A stretch of DNA of 64,000 nt from Streptomyces sp. NBRC 110611 (GCF_001590865.1 NZ_BBUY01000002.1:429713-493712); one strand, 5' to 3'; positions 18,630 through 27,446 are shown, counted from the first letter of the stretch. Notes: generated from the letters alone by a model not told the origin. Made by a program: numbers and translations.

Positions 18630-18847
18630 GAGTGTCTCCAGCGTGGTGGCATGGGGGTCTCCCGTGGGCACGAGCCGCTGTGGGCGGCGTGAAGTGTGGG
18701 GTGTGGGGTGGACGGCGTGGGGTGCGGGGCGGGCCGGTTCCGCTCCGGGGCGGTGCGGCTCCGGGCGGGTCCGGGCCCCGGGCCGGTTCGGCCTCGGGGC
18801 CGGTTCAGCCCCTGGACCGTTGGGCCCTCGGCCGGTTCATCGCCGGT
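18630..18847. other. Repeat-rich gap between entA and entC
   Basis: This 218-base spacer is highly GC-skewed. GGCCGGTTC or close variants recur at intervals of roughly 20-50 bases on the plus strand, from about 18740 to 18845. No ORF with sensible composition and no iron box is seen, so entC is probably transcribed through from upstream. Confidence 0.5.
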
Positions 18848-19810
18848 TCAGGCCCGGAGGGTGGCGCCGCCGTCGACGTACAGGTCGTGCAGGGTGATAT
18901 GGCGGGCGCGGTCGGAGACCAGGAAGGCGACGGCGTCGGCGACATCGGCGGGGTCGGCGATCCGGCCGAGCGGGATACCGGTGCGGTGGGTGGCGGGATC
19001 CCCCTCGATCACGCGCCGCGCGCCTTCCTCGTCGGGCAGGCCGGCCGCGGCCCACATGGCGCGCTGCATCTCGGTGCGGGTGGAACCGGGGCAGACCGTG
19101 TTGCAGCGTACGCCCCGCGAACCCACCTCCAGGCCCAGGCACTTGGTGAACATCACGGCCGCGGCCTTGGAGGCGGCGTACGCGGACATGCCGGCGCGCG
19201 GGATGCCCGCCGCGTTCGAGGCGACGGTGACGATGCTGCCGCGGCCGCGGTCGGCCATCCGGCGGGCGGCGGACCGCGACACATGGAAGACACCGGTGGT
19301 GTTGACGGCAAAGACCGCGGCCCAGTCCTCGTCCGTGAGGTCCACCACGTCCGAACAGCGCAGGATCCCGGCGACGTTGACCGCGATGTCCAGCGGACCG
19401 AGAGTGTCCTCGGCCTCGGCGATCAGGGCCTCGACGGCGGCGGCGTCCGTGACGTCGAGCGAGCGGACGGTGACCTGGTCGCCGTACTTCTCCTGCTCCG
19501 CGCGCCCCTTCGTCCCGGTCTCGCCGCTATCGCCGTACTTGGCGGCGAGCGCGTCGATGCCTCCGGGATCCAGGTCGGTGGCGAGGACGCGGGCGCCGCG
19601 CTCGACGAGCGCCGCGACCACGGCCTCGCCGATGCCCCGGCCCGCCCCGGTCACCAGGGCGAGTCGTCCGGCGAGCTCCTGGCCGACGCCCGCCCGGCCG
19701 TCCGTTCCCGGAAGCCGGTCGGTGAGCAGCGGGCCGTTGGTTCCCGGAATGCCGTCAGTGATCAGCGGGCCGTCGGTTCCCGCAGTTCCCGGCAGGCCGT
19801 GGGCGTTCAC
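18848..19810 (-). CDS. entA: 2,3-dihydro-2,3-dihydroxybenzoate dehydrogenase (EntA/DhbA)
   Basis: The 320-residue short-chain dehydrogenase oxidises 2,3-dihydro-DHB to 2,3-dihydroxybenzoate with NAD. The Rossmann motif GAGRGIG lies near residue 62, 'VNVAGI' replaces the usual NNAG, and the active-site pair is in 'SAYAASKAA'. The family is normally about 250-260 residues. This one has an extra N-terminal stretch of about 50 residues made of 12-residue repeats (GPLxTDxxPGTx) encoded by a 36-bp tandem duplication, and a second unusual insertion 'KYGDSGETGTKGRAEQEKYG' near residue 100. GTG 19810 overlaps the stop of the binding-protein gene (GTGA). Confidence 0.9.
   Translation of the reverse strand: MNAHGLPGTAGTDGPLITDGIPGTNGPLLTDRLPGTDGRAGVGQELAGRLALVTGAGRGIGEAVVAALVERGARVLATDLDPGGIDALAAKYGDSGETGTKGRAEQEKYGDQVTVRSLDVTDAAAVEALIAEAEDTLGPLDIAVNVAGILRCSDVVDLTDEDWAAVFAVNTTGVFHVSRSAARRMADRGRGSIVTVASNAAGIPRAGMSAYAASKAAAVMFTKCLGLEVGSRGVRCNTVCPGSTRTEMQRAMWAAAGLPDEEGARRVIEGDPATHRTGIPLGRIADPADVADAVAFLVSDRARHITLHDLYVDGGATLRA
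19704..19775. repeat. 36-bp tandem duplication in the entA 5' region
   Basis: Units 19704-19739 and 19740-19775 are near-identical, and a partial third begins at 19776. They encode successive GPLxTDxxPGTx peptides upstream of the Rossmann fold. Confidence 0.85.
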
Positions 19811-20793
19811 TTGACCATCGCCTTCCGGATGTCGTCGAGCACCGAGACGGCGGCCTCGGCGCCGCCCAGGCTCGTCCACTTGGAGCCGTCGGTCACGGTC
19901 GCGTGCTTGTCCCGTACGGCGCTCAGCTGCTGGTAGGCGGGCTTGTCGGCCAGCTTGCCGAGCAGGGCGGAGCGCGAGGTGCCCGGGTCCAGGGTGCCGA
20001 TGAACAGCCAGTCCCCGTCGATCTCCTTGAGGTTCTCCTCGCTGATCGGCGTGGAGTGGCCCTCGCCCTTGCGGGCCTGGACGCCGGGCCGGGCGAACCC
20101 GATGTCCTTCAGGACGTCGCTGATGAACACACCCTGCTGGATGACGTTGGTGCCCTTCGCCGAGTAACGGGCCACGGACACCCGGGCCCCGGCCTCGGCG
20201 CCGAGGTCCTTCTTCAGGGCCGCGACCTTGGTGCCGTAGCCGGCGAGGAACTTCTCGGCGGCGTCGCCCCTGCCGAGCACCCGGCCGGTGATCTCAAGGG
20301 ACTTCTTCCAGTTCTTGGTCCGGTCGACCGTGACGACGGTGGGGGCGATGGTCCGCAGCTGCTGGAGGACCTGCTTGTCGGCGAGCTGCCCGGCGAGGAT
20401 CACATCCGGCTTGGCCTGTACGACCTTCTCGACGTCCGGACCGGTCACCGCACCCACCACGGGTATCCCCTTCGCCCGGTCCGCGAGGTAGGCGGGAGCG
20501 CCCTTCTGGCCACGGCCGGCGGTCAGCCCCACCGGCCGCACGCCGAGAGCGAGCGCCGAGTCCAGGTCCATCTCACTGAGGGTCACGACCCGCCGGGGCG
20601 AGACCGGAACCTCGACCTTCGCGCCGGTCGCGTCGGTGACCTGGGCCGTGCGCCCTGTGTCCGCGCCGGCTGAACTGCCGCCCCCTGCGGAGGATCCACA
20701 GGCGGTGAGCGCCGACGCGCCGAGGGCGAGGGAGGCGGCCACGGTGGTGGCACGGGCCCAGCGAGAGGAGGGACGGGACGGGTTCGGCTCCAT
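19807..20793 (-). CDS. Fe3+-siderophore ABC transporter substrate-binding lipoprotein
   Basis: The 328-residue protein is a cluster III (FhuD/BtuF/FepB-type) binding protein. The lipobox 'LTACGSS' follows a Sec signal starting 'RWARATTVAASLALGASA', so it is tethered outside the membrane. Domain pieces include 'RRVVTLSEMDLDSALALGVRPVGLT', 'KPDVILAGQLADKQVLQQL' and the helical backbone. It would capture the ferric catecholate and feed the FecCD-type permeases encoded divergently. ATG 20793 is chosen since the longer frame to 20907 lacks a signal-like N terminus. It is the first gene of the biosynthetic operon. Confidence 0.92.
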   Translation of the reverse strand: MEPNPSRPSSRWARATTVAASLALGASALTACGSSAGGGSSAGADTGRTAQVTDATGAKVEVPVSPRRVVTLSEMDLDSALALGVRPVGLTAGRGQKGAPAYLADRAKGIPVVGAVTGPDVEKVVQAKPDVILAGQLADKQVLQQLRTIAPTVVTVDRTKNWKKSLEITGRVLGRGDAAEKFLAGYGTKVAALKKDLGAEAGARVSVARYSAKGTNVIQQGVFISDVLKDIGFARPGVQARKGEGHSTPISEENLKEIDGDWLFIGTLDPGTSRSALLGKLADKPAYQQLSAVRDKHATVTDGSKWTSLGGAEAAVSVLDDIRKAMVK

Positions 20794-20927
20794 GACCTTC
20801 TGTCTCTGTCGGTGGGACTGCGGGCTGCCCAGAAGGGGGTTCCAGCATCGTACGCGTGAACACCCCTGACACTGGGCGCATTTAAGGAATGCGGAAACCC
20901 GCAGCATCGCCGGAGTCGGCGCTAAAC

Positions 20928-20946
20928 TTAGGTTAGGCTAACCTAT
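20928..20946. promoter_or_regulatory. Iron box (DmdR/IdeR-type operator) between divergent siderophore operons
   Basis: TTAGGTTAGGCTAACCTAT matches the palindromic consensus TTAGGTTAGGCTAACCTAA at 18 of 19 positions. It lies 134 bases upstream of the binding-protein start and only 5 bases before the first ATG of the permease gene. One box can repress both operons when iron is replete. TAGGCT inside the box could also be the -10 of the plus-strand promoter. Confidence 0.93.
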
Positions 20947-20951
20947 GGCCA

Positions 20952-22085
20952 ATGCTGGCACAATGGATACGGACGACAATGGCGACAACACGCGCAACGA
21001 AACGGCCGAAACGGCCGAATCGGCCGGAGCGGCACCGCCCCCGCCGACGCGAACGCCGCACGCGGGAGCCCCGTCCCCTTCGCCGGCCCGCCGCGGGGCT
21101 CCTCGTCCTCCTCCTGGGCCTCGCCCTGCTGTCCCTCCTCGTCGGCACCGGTTCCAGCTCCGTCGGCGAAGCCTGGGACTACCTCATCGGCGCTCCGGCC
21201 GCCCGCGCCGACGCCCAACTACGGCTCGCCGTCGAGGACGTACGCCTGCCGCGCACCCTGGCCGCGGTATTCGTCGGTGTCTGCCTCGGCGCCGCGGGCT
21301 GCCTCCTCCAGGCCGCCACCCGCAACCCGCTCGCCGAGACCGGGCTGCTCGGCGTCAACTCCGGCGCCGCCTTCGCCGTCGTCCTCGGACTGACCTTCTT
21401 CGGCGCCTCCTCCCCCGCCGCGCTGCTGGTGTGGGCCCTGCTGGGCGGTATGACCGCGAGCGCGGTCGTACTGCTGCTCGCCGGGTCCGGGCGCGCCGCC
21501 GGATCCCCGCTCCGGCTCGTCCTCGCGGGATCCGCGCTCGGCGCCACCTTCCACGGCCTCACCTCGTACGTCCTGCTCGGCACCCAGTCGACCTACGACA
21601 CCTACCGCTACTGGACGATCGGCTCGCTCGCCGGGGTCGAGGCCTCCGACCTCCTCCCCCTGCTGCCGCCCGCCGCCGTCGGCCTGCTCACCGCGTTCGG
21701 CTGCGCGCGTCCGCTCTCCGCGCTCGGACTCGGCGACGACAGCGCCCGCTCGCTCGGCCACCACCCCGGCCGGATCCGGCTCGCCGCCGCGGCGGCCGTC
21801 TCCCTGCTGTCCGGCTGCGCGGTCGCCGTCGCCGGCCCCATCGCCTTCCTCGGACTGCTCGCCCCCTACGCCGCCCGGGCCCTGGCCGGAGCGCGCCTTA
21901 CGGCCCAACTCGCCCTGTCCGCGCTGATCGCGGCCGACGTCATGGTCCTCGCCGATGTCCTCGCCCGCATCGTCATCCGCCCCTGGGAGACCCCGGTCAG
22001 CGTGCTGCTCGCCTTCGTGGGCGGACCGCTGCTCATCTGGATCGCCCGCTCCTCCCGGCTGTCCACGGCGGGGGCCTCGGCATGA
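20952..22085 (+). CDS. FecCD-family iron-siderophore permease, first subunit
   Basis: The 377-residue membrane protein has about nine to ten helices in the FecCD/BtuC fold. Landmarks are 'DVRLPRTLAAVFVGVCLGAAGCLLQAATRNPLAETGLLGVNSGA', 'YRYWTIGSLAGV' and the C-terminal 'VAGPIAFLGLLAPYAAR'. It would form the channel with the second FecCD protein. Its first 50 residues are a basic Arg/Pro/Lys tail, partly encoded by 9-bp repeats at 20999-21032. The start could be ATG 20952 (5 bases after the iron box, possibly near-leaderless) or ATG 20979. Its TGA overlaps the ATG of the next gene. Confidence 0.92.
   Translation: MLAQWIRTTMATTRATKRPKRPNRPERHRPRRRERRTREPRPLRRPAAGLLVLLLGLALLSLLVGTGSSSVGEAWDYLIGAPAARADAQLRLAVEDVRLPRTLAAVFVGVCLGAAGCLLQAATRNPLAETGLLGVNSGAAFAVVLGLTFFGASSPAALLVWALLGGMTASAVVLLLAGSGRAAGSPLRLVLAGSALGATFHGLTSYVLLGTQSTYDTYRYWTIGSLAGVEASDLLPLLPPAAVGLLTAFGCARPLSALGLGDDSARSLGHHPGRIRLAAAAAVSLLSGCAVAVAGPIAFLGLLAPYAARALAGARLTAQLALSALIAADVMVLADVLARIVIRPWETPVSVLLAFVGGPLLIWIARSSRLSTAGASA
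20999..21032. repeat. 9-bp microsatellite near the 5' end of the first permease gene
   Basis: Successive units of the type GAAACGGCC (about 3.7 copies with drift) encode KRPKRPNRP in the permease frame. Confidence 0.8.
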
Positions 22086-23356
22086 AGGACAGGACGGGCG
22101 GGACGAATATGGCGGACATGGCAGATATGGCGGACATGAAGGGGACGCCGAACCAGAACGCGCAGGAGACAAAACCGCAGGAGACGCAACCGCAGGGGAC
22201 GCAACCGCAGGAGACATCGCACGAACCCCTGAAGGAGAAGCCGTACGCCATGGACGCCGCCCCGGACGCCGCCCCGGACGCCGCCTCGGCCCCCGCCCCG
22301 GACGTCACCCCGCCCGACAGCACCGTGCTGCGCACCGGCGCCCTCTCCTGGCTCTTCCCGCGCCGCGGCGCGCTCGCCGCCGCACTCCTCGTACCGCTGC
22401 TCGCCGTCCTCATCGCCCTCGCGGCGGTGGCGAGTTCGACCGGGATGAGCCTGCCGCAGACCGTCTCCGGGCTGCTCGGCACCGGCGACCCCGGGACCGT
22501 GATGGTCGTACGGGACTTCCGGCTGCCGCGCATCGTCGTGGGCCTGATGGCCGGCGCCGCGCTCGGCATCTCCGGATGCCTCACCCAGACCCTCGCCGGC
22601 AACCGGCTCGCCACTCCCGACCTCGTCGGCGTCAACGAGGGTGCCACCGCCGCCGTCGTGGCCGCCGCGGCCGGCTCGACGACCGGCATGGTCGGTGACT
22701 GGTGGCTCGGCCCGCTCGGCGCCGTCGCCGCCGCGGTCCTCGTCGTCCTGTGCGCAGGCGGGGCGGGCGCGGGCGGCTACCGGGTGCTCGTGGTCGGCAT
22801 CGGCGTCTCCACGTTCATCGGTGCCGTGAGCGACCTCATCATGTCCCGCGAGAACGAGAACACCGCGGGCGGCGTCTTCCTCTGGGCCGTCGGCAGCCTC
22901 AACGGGCGTGACTGGAGCGCGGGGACGCCGATGCTGATCGCCCTCCTGCTCCTGGTCCCGCTCTCGCTGGCGGCCGGGCACCGCCTCCAGCTCCTGCGCT
23001 TCGACGACGATGTGGCCGCCTGCCTCGGCACCGACCTGCGGCGGGTGCGGGCCGCCGCGCTCGCTCTCGCCGTCGCCCTCGCCGGGACCGCCGTCGGCGT
23101 CGGCGGGCCCATCGCGTTCGTCGCCCTCGCCGCCCCGATCCTGGCCCAGCGGCTGGCCGGACCCACCCGCGTCCCGATCACCGGCTCGGCCCTCATCGGT
23201 GCCGCCCTCATCGCCGCGGCCGATGCGCTGGGCCGCGTCGTCGCCCCCGTAGAACTCCCCGTCGGCGTCGTCACCAGCGTCCTCGGCGGGCCCTTCCTCC
23301 TCTGGGTCCTCTTCCGCGGAGAATCCCGCCCGGACCGGACCGCCGGAAAGGCATGA
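22082..23356 (+). CDS. FecCD-family iron-siderophore permease, second subunit
   Basis: The 424-residue membrane permease partners the preceding subunit. The core (from about residue 80) shows 'DFRLPRIVVGLMAGAALGISGCLTQTLAGNRLATPDLVGVNEGA', 'GGVFLWAVGSLNGRDW' and 'GVGGPIAFVALAAPILAQRL', all FecCD signatures. Ahead of it is an unusual roughly 75-residue cytoplasmic tail with three repeat types: MADMADMADM, repeated QET-P motifs and DAAPDAAPDAA. ATG 22082 overlaps the upstream TGA (ATGA). Later in-frame ATGs, for example near 22250, would remove most of the repeat, so the true start deserves checking. Confidence 0.92.
   Translation: MKDRTGGTNMADMADMADMKGTPNQNAQETKPQETQPQGTQPQETSHEPLKEKPYAMDAAPDAAPDAASAPAPDVTPPDSTVLRTGALSWLFPRRGALAAALLVPLLAVLIALAAVASSTGMSLPQTVSGLLGTGDPGTVMVVRDFRLPRIVVGLMAGAALGISGCLTQTLAGNRLATPDLVGVNEGATAAVVAAAAGSTTGMVGDWWLGPLGAVAAAVLVVLCAGGAGAGGYRVLVVGIGVSTFIGAVSDLIMSRENENTAGGVFLWAVGSLNGRDWSAGTPMLIALLLLVPLSLAAGHRLQLLRFDDDVAACLGTDLRRVRAAALALAVALAGTAVGVGGPIAFVALAAPILAQRLAGPTRVPITGSALIGAALIAAADALGRVVAPVELPVGVVTSVLGGPFLLWVLFRGESRPDRTAGKA
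22109..22290. repeat. Three adjacent short tandem repeats in the second permease gene
   Basis: A 9-bp unit (ATGGCGGAC-like) covers roughly 22109-22140, 15-bp units containing CCGCAGGAGAC cover roughly 22165-22215, and a 12-bp unit (GACGCCGCCCCG) covers roughly 22254-22285. All are in frame and code for low-complexity peptide. Confidence 0.85.
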
Positions 23357-24309
23357 CCACCATGACCGACACACCCGTAACCGCCCCGTCGACCACCCCC
23401 TTGACCACTCCGTCGACCGCCCCATCGACCGACGCCCCGACAGCGGCCCCCTCAACCGGCCCCGCATCCGCCCCGTCGACCGGCCCTTCGCCCGCCCCCT
23501 CCCCCTCCCCCATCCCCTCGCCCGACCTCGAAGTCCGCGCCCTCCACGCCGGATACCCCGGCCGCCCCGTCGTGCAGGACGTCGGCCTCACGGTCCCCGC
23601 CGGGCAGGTCGTGGCAATCGTCGGCCCCAACGGCTGCGGAAAGTCGACCCTGCTGCGCACCCTCGCCCGCCTGCACCGGCCCGCGTCGGGCACGGTACGC
23701 GTCGGCGGCGCCGACATCTGGCGCCTCCGGCAGCGGCAGGCCGCCCACCTCATCGCCCTGCTCCCCCAGTCGCCGCGCGCCCCCGAGGCCGTGACCGTCG
23801 CCGGGCTCGTCCGCTACGGCCGCCACCCCCACCAGGGGCTGCTGCGCCAGTGGTCGCGCGAGGACGAAGCGGCCGTGCGCGAGGCGCTGGCGGCCACCGG
23901 CATGCTCGGCCTGGCGACGGAACGTCTCGACCGGCTCTCGGGCGGCCAGCGCCAGCGCTGCTGGCTCGCGATGGTCCTCGCCCAGCACACCCCCGTCGTC
24001 CTGCTCGACGAACCCACCAGCGCCCTCGACCTCGGCCATGTCGTCGAGGTCCTGGAACTCGTCCGCCACGTCGCCGCCTCGGGCCGCACCGTCGTCATGG
24101 TCCAGCACGACCTGGCCGCCGCCGCCCGCTACGCCGACACCATCGTCGCCATGAAGGACGGCCGGGTCATCGCCCAGGGCCCTCCCCGCGAAACGGTCGA
24201 CGCACCCCTCGTCAAGGAGCTGTACGGGCTGAACGCCGACATCCTCCAGGCCCCCGGCGACGGCGCCCCGGTAGTCGTCCCCCACACGGCCGTGACCATG
24301 CCCCACTAG
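23353..24309 (+). CDS. Iron-siderophore ABC transporter ATP-binding protein
   Basis: The 318-residue ATPase is of the FepC/FecE type. It has Walker A 'GPNGCGKST', Q-loop 'ALLPQSPRAPEAVTVAGLVRYGRHP', signature 'LSGGQRQRCW', Walker B 'VVLLDEPTSALD' and the switch His in 'VMVQHDLAAAARYAD'. It energises ferric siderophore import with the two FecCD subunits. The first 55-60 residues are a Thr/Ser/Pro/Ala tail (repeats of TAPST) missing from normal family members of about 260-280 residues. ATG 23353 overlaps the preceding TGA. The gene ends in TAG. Confidence 0.94.
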   Translation: MTTMTDTPVTAPSTTPLTTPSTAPSTDAPTAAPSTGPASAPSTGPSPAPSPSPIPSPDLEVRALHAGYPGRPVVQDVGLTVPAGQVVAIVGPNGCGKSTLLRTLARLHRPASGTVRVGGADIWRLRQRQAAHLIALLPQSPRAPEAVTVAGLVRYGRHPHQGLLRQWSREDEAAVREALAATGMLGLATERLDRLSGGQRQRCWLAMVLAQHTPVVLLDEPTSALDLGHVVEVLELVRHVAASGRTVVMVQHDLAAAARYADTIVAMKDGRVIAQGPPRETVDAPLVKELYGLNADILQAPGDGAPVVVPHTAVTMPH

Positions 24310-24428
24310 GTCGCACAGCGCAATCAACACGAATGGCGCACCCTCCGACGAGGCGCGCCGGGTCACGTTGCTTGAACAGCGCCCACCGGATGGTGATCCT
24401 GAGGTTCGGTCGAAGCAAGGAGAAACCG

Positions 24429-25103
24429 TTGCCCGTTGACGGATACGACGAGAGCATGGCGCTGGTGGACCGGACACGTCGGCACGGCGCCGGCGAGTTC
24501 CAGCTCCTCGGGCGCACCTGGGAGCTGCTGCCGGAGGTGTGGTTGCCGACCCTCTCGTATTCCACCGAGTTCTACACCACGCATCTGCCGTACCCGCCGG
24601 ACGGCTCGTTCCTCGAGATCGGGTGTGGTGCCGGCGTCACGGCCGTCCACGCGGCCCTGTCCGGGTGCGCGACGGTGACGGCGACCGATGTCAACTCCCA
24701 GGCCGTCGACAACACCGCGCGCAACGCCGAGCGGCATGGCACGTCCGGCGTGACCGCCGTGGTCAGCGACGTCTTCGACGGGCTCGACGGCCATGACCGG
24801 TTCGACTGCGTCTTCTGGAACCTGCCGTACGTGGCCATCTCCACCGACTACCACTACCCGGACCAGCTCACCCGGTCCGTGTTCGACGCCGGGATGGCCG
24901 GCTGTCGCGCCTACGTGGCCGGGGCCGCGCGGGTACTGGCACCGGGCGGGCGGCTGTTCCTCGGCCTCGGCGACATCGGGGACCGCGACGCCATGGAGCA
25001 GGCCGCCGCGGAGCACGGGTGGCAGGTGCAGCTGGTCGCCGCCTCCCGGGGCGAGCCCGACGCCCACGTCGAACACCGCCTCTTCGAGCTCGTGAAGGCG
25101 TGA
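24429..25103 (+). CDS. Class I SAM-dependent methyltransferase, HemK/PrmC-like
   Basis: The 224-residue protein has the SAM-binding motif I 'FLEIGCGAGVTAVHAAL', acidic motif 'VTATDVNSQAVDNTARNAERHG' and motif IV 'FDCVFWNLPYVA'. The NLPY tetrad resembles the NPPY active site of enzymes methylating amide or ring nitrogens (HemK/PrmC, RsmC-like), with Leu at the second position. The substrate is unknown. I favour TTG 24429 as start because AAGGAG (24417-24422) is 6 bases upstream; ATG 24456 has no such site. It follows the siderophore transporter by 119 bases but has no obvious role there. Confidence 0.8.
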   Translation: MPVDGYDESMALVDRTRRHGAGEFQLLGRTWELLPEVWLPTLSYSTEFYTTHLPYPPDGSFLEIGCGAGVTAVHAALSGCATVTATDVNSQAVDNTARNAERHGTSGVTAVVSDVFDGLDGHDRFDCVFWNLPYVAISTDYHYPDQLTRSVFDAGMAGCRAYVAGAARVLAPGGRLFLGLGDIGDRDAMEQAAAEHGWQVQLVAASRGEPDAHVEHRLFELVKA

Positions 25104-25154
25104 GGGCGTAAGGCCGTGAGCGCGTGAGCGCGTGACGCCTGGAGTCTTCGCACT

Positions 25155-27443
25155 TCAAGCGCCGTTGCTGTCCCTACCGCCCGTGCCGCCCTTGCTGTCA
25201 TTGCTGTCATTGCTGACGGGCACCCACTTGCCGTCCTTGACCCGGTACATGGCGAGCCGCTGGTTGACCGCGTCTCCGTACGGGTCGAAGGCGACGTTCC
25301 CTGTCACGCCGTGGAACGACGTGCGCTGGAGCGCCTTGACGACCTTGGCGCGGGCATCCTTCGGCAGCGTGCCGTCATGGGCGTCGACGACCTTCTTGAC
25401 CGCCTGGATGATCGCCCAGGCCGCGTCGTAGGAGTATCCGCCGTACAGGGTGGAGGCGTTTTTGTAACCGGCTTTCCGGTAGTTCCGGATGAACTCCTTG
25501 GCGGAGGCGAGTTCTTCCGTCGACGGGAACGAGGTGGTGAAGGCCCCCTCGCCCGCCTCTCCCGCCTGCTTGATGTACGCGTCGCTGTGGATGCCGTCAC
25601 CGCCGGCGAGCGGGATGGCGGCCCCGGCCTGCTTCAGCTGTGCGCTGAGCTGGCCGGCCGCGAGGCGAGGACCACCGTCGTAGACGAGATCGCCGCCGTA
25701 GTAGACGAGATCGGCGCCGGAGCTTCGTACTTCGCGCGCGACGGCGGAGAAGTCCCTGTCGAGGGGAGTGACATGTTCGGTGCCCACAACCTTGCCACCG
25801 CGCTTGGTGAACTCGGCCTTGAAGACGCTGACGAGTCCCGCACCGTAGGCCGTCTTGTCGTCGATCAGGAAGACCCGCTTCTTCTTGGCGCTGTCGTAGA
25901 GGTACCGCGCGGCGAGCCGGCCCTGCGCGACATCCGTGGGGATGGTGCGGAAGGACGACGTGAACGGACGGGACTTCCGGCCGCTCTGCCAGCCGTCGCC
26001 CTGGGTCAGGACGGGGCTGGTGACGCCGGGGGAGACCACGGCCAGCCTCGCGTCGTCGAACACCTTCTGCATCGCCTGGGCGACGCCGGAGTTCAGCGGG
26101 CCGACAACGCCCAGGACGCTGCGGTCGGCGGCCAACGCGGCCGCGTTCCGCCGGCCGGCAGACGGCTGGGCACGGTCGTCGAACCCCGCGATCTTGAAGG
26201 TGACACCGTCGACGACCTTCTGCTGGTTCGCCTGTCTGACGGCGAGGTCGGCCGAGTTTCTGATGCCGGCACCGATGCCGGAGGCGTCGCCGGTGAGCGG
26301 GGCGTCCACACCGAGGGTGACGACCTGGCTGCCGGATGGGTTTCCGCCGCCGCCTGGTGTGCGGGGGTCCCCTCCGTCGGACGAGAGCGCGATCCACAGC
26401 GCGGCCGAGGCGGCGGCGACGCCGAGTGCTGCCGATGACCGGACCACACTGTTGCGGGCCAGGCGACGGGCGAGCGGCTCCGGACCTCCCGACGGGACGG
26501 CGGCGCCGGCCTGCGCCCGCTCGAACCGCTGTCCCGCACTCGGCTCCGGCTCCGGCTCCGGTGCCGGACCCGGTGTGGGCGTGGGTGGCGGATCCGCTGT
26601 GGGAGTGGGTGTGAGTGCCGGATCCGGTGTGGGGGCGGGTGTGGGTGGCGGTACAGGTGCAGAGGTGGGTGTGGAGGGGGTGGGCGTGGGCTCGGGGGCG
26701 GTGGCGGTGGCGCGGTTGCGGGCGAGGGCGATGAGGCCGCCCGTGTTGCGGTTGCGCTGCTGGGGCAGCGGCCGCGAACCGGCCGCCAACGTGCGGTGCA
26801 GATGCCGGTACAGCGTATTCATGTCGATCGGATCGGGCCCGTCCGGAATACCTTCGTCCAGCGCGGTGACCAACGCCCCGGTAAACGCGGTGTACTTCTC
26901 TCCCGGTGGCGAGAGCGCCATGCGGGTCTCGGCGGAGGCCGTGAGCAGACACGTACCCTCGACCATCGCGTGGTCGGCGAGGTAATCACCCGCGCTCATC
27001 CGGCCGACCAGTGCGCGCCCGCTGAAGCAGCAGTCCAGGATCACCACGGTGCGCCGGGCACCGGCCCGCGGGTCCAGCACCGCCCGGCGCAGGTACTCGT
27101 ACCGCAACGCGGTGTACTCGCGTTCGCGGTCCGAATCCGGCAGGGCCAGGTACAGCTCGTCGGTGTGCGGGTCGGTCAGGCCGTGGCCGGCGTAATAGAC
27201 CAGCAAGGTGTCCTCGGCCCGGCGGGCGACCTGTTGGACGGTGTCCAGGACCTCCTCGCCGGTCTGCGGCTGGGAGAGCACCGTGCACCGGCCGGAGGGC
27301 AGTCCCCACACCGCGGGGTCGTTCAGGACCTTCTCCAGACCGGCCAGATTGCGGGCAACGGCGGGGAGATCCGGCAGAGTTGTATAGGAGTGCACCCCTA
27401 ACAGCAGTGCTTCCGAACGGTCCGGGTCCGCCAGCATGGCCAC
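25155..27443 (-). CDS. Membrane-spanning caspase (EACC1-associated type) fused to periplasmic-type ligand-binding domain
   Basis: The 762-residue protein reads in order: a peptidase C14 caspase domain (about 8-235), with catalytic His87 in YYAGHG and Cys139 in LDCCFSG; a Pro/Thr/Glu-rich linker (about 248-302); one hydrophobic helix (about 334-353); and a type I solute-binding domain of the branched-chain amino-acid receptor family (about 373-745, 'VTLGVDAPLTGDASGIGAGIRNSADLA', 'GVVGPLNSGVAQA'). The implied topology is protease inside and sensor outside. The EACC1 gene lies directly upstream, and GGAG sits 6 bases before GTG 27443. The C-terminal SNDSNDS is encoded by a 9-bp repeat. Function as a ligand-triggered conflict or cell-death protease is inference. 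Confidence 0.88.
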   Translation of the reverse strand: MAMLADPDRSEALLLGVHSYTTLPDLPAVARNLAGLEKVLNDPAVWGLPSGRCTVLSQPQTGEEVLDTVQQVARRAEDTLLVYYAGHGLTDPHTDELYLALPDSDREREYTALRYEYLRRAVLDPRAGARRTVVILDCCFSGRALVGRMSAGDYLADHAMVEGTCLLTASAETRMALSPPGEKYTAFTGALVTALDEGIPDGPDPIDMNTLYRHLHRTLAAGSRPLPQQRNRNTGGLIALARNRATATAPEPTPTPSTPTSAPVPPPTPAPTPDPALTPTPTADPPPTPTPGPAPEPEPEPSAGQRFERAQAGAAVPSGGPEPLARRLARNSVVRSSAALGVAAASAALWIALSSDGGDPRTPGGGGNPSGSQVVTLGVDAPLTGDASGIGAGIRNSADLAVRQANQQKVVDGVTFKIAGFDDRAQPSAGRRNAAALAADRSVLGVVGPLNSGVAQAMQKVFDDARLAVVSPGVTSPVLTQGDGWQSGRKSRPFTSSFRTIPTDVAQGRLAARYLYDSAKKKRVFLIDDKTAYGAGLVSVFKAEFTKRGGKVVGTEHVTPLDRDFSAVAREVRSSGADLVYYGGDLVYDGGPRLAAGQLSAQLKQAGAAIPLAGGDGIHSDAYIKQAGEAGEGAFTTSFPSTEELASAKEFIRNYRKAGYKNASTLYGGYSYDAAWAIIQAVKKVVDAHDGTLPKDARAKVVKALQRTSFHGVTGNVAFDPYGDAVNQRLAMYRVKDGKWVPVSNDSNDSKGGTGGRDSNGA

Positions 27444-27446
27444 CGG

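Noticed and set aside
24429..25103. Methyltransferase as a siderophore tailoring enzyme
   Set aside because: It has its own ribosome site after a 119-base gap, and its motif IV points to N-methylation of macromolecules rather than catechol O-methylation.
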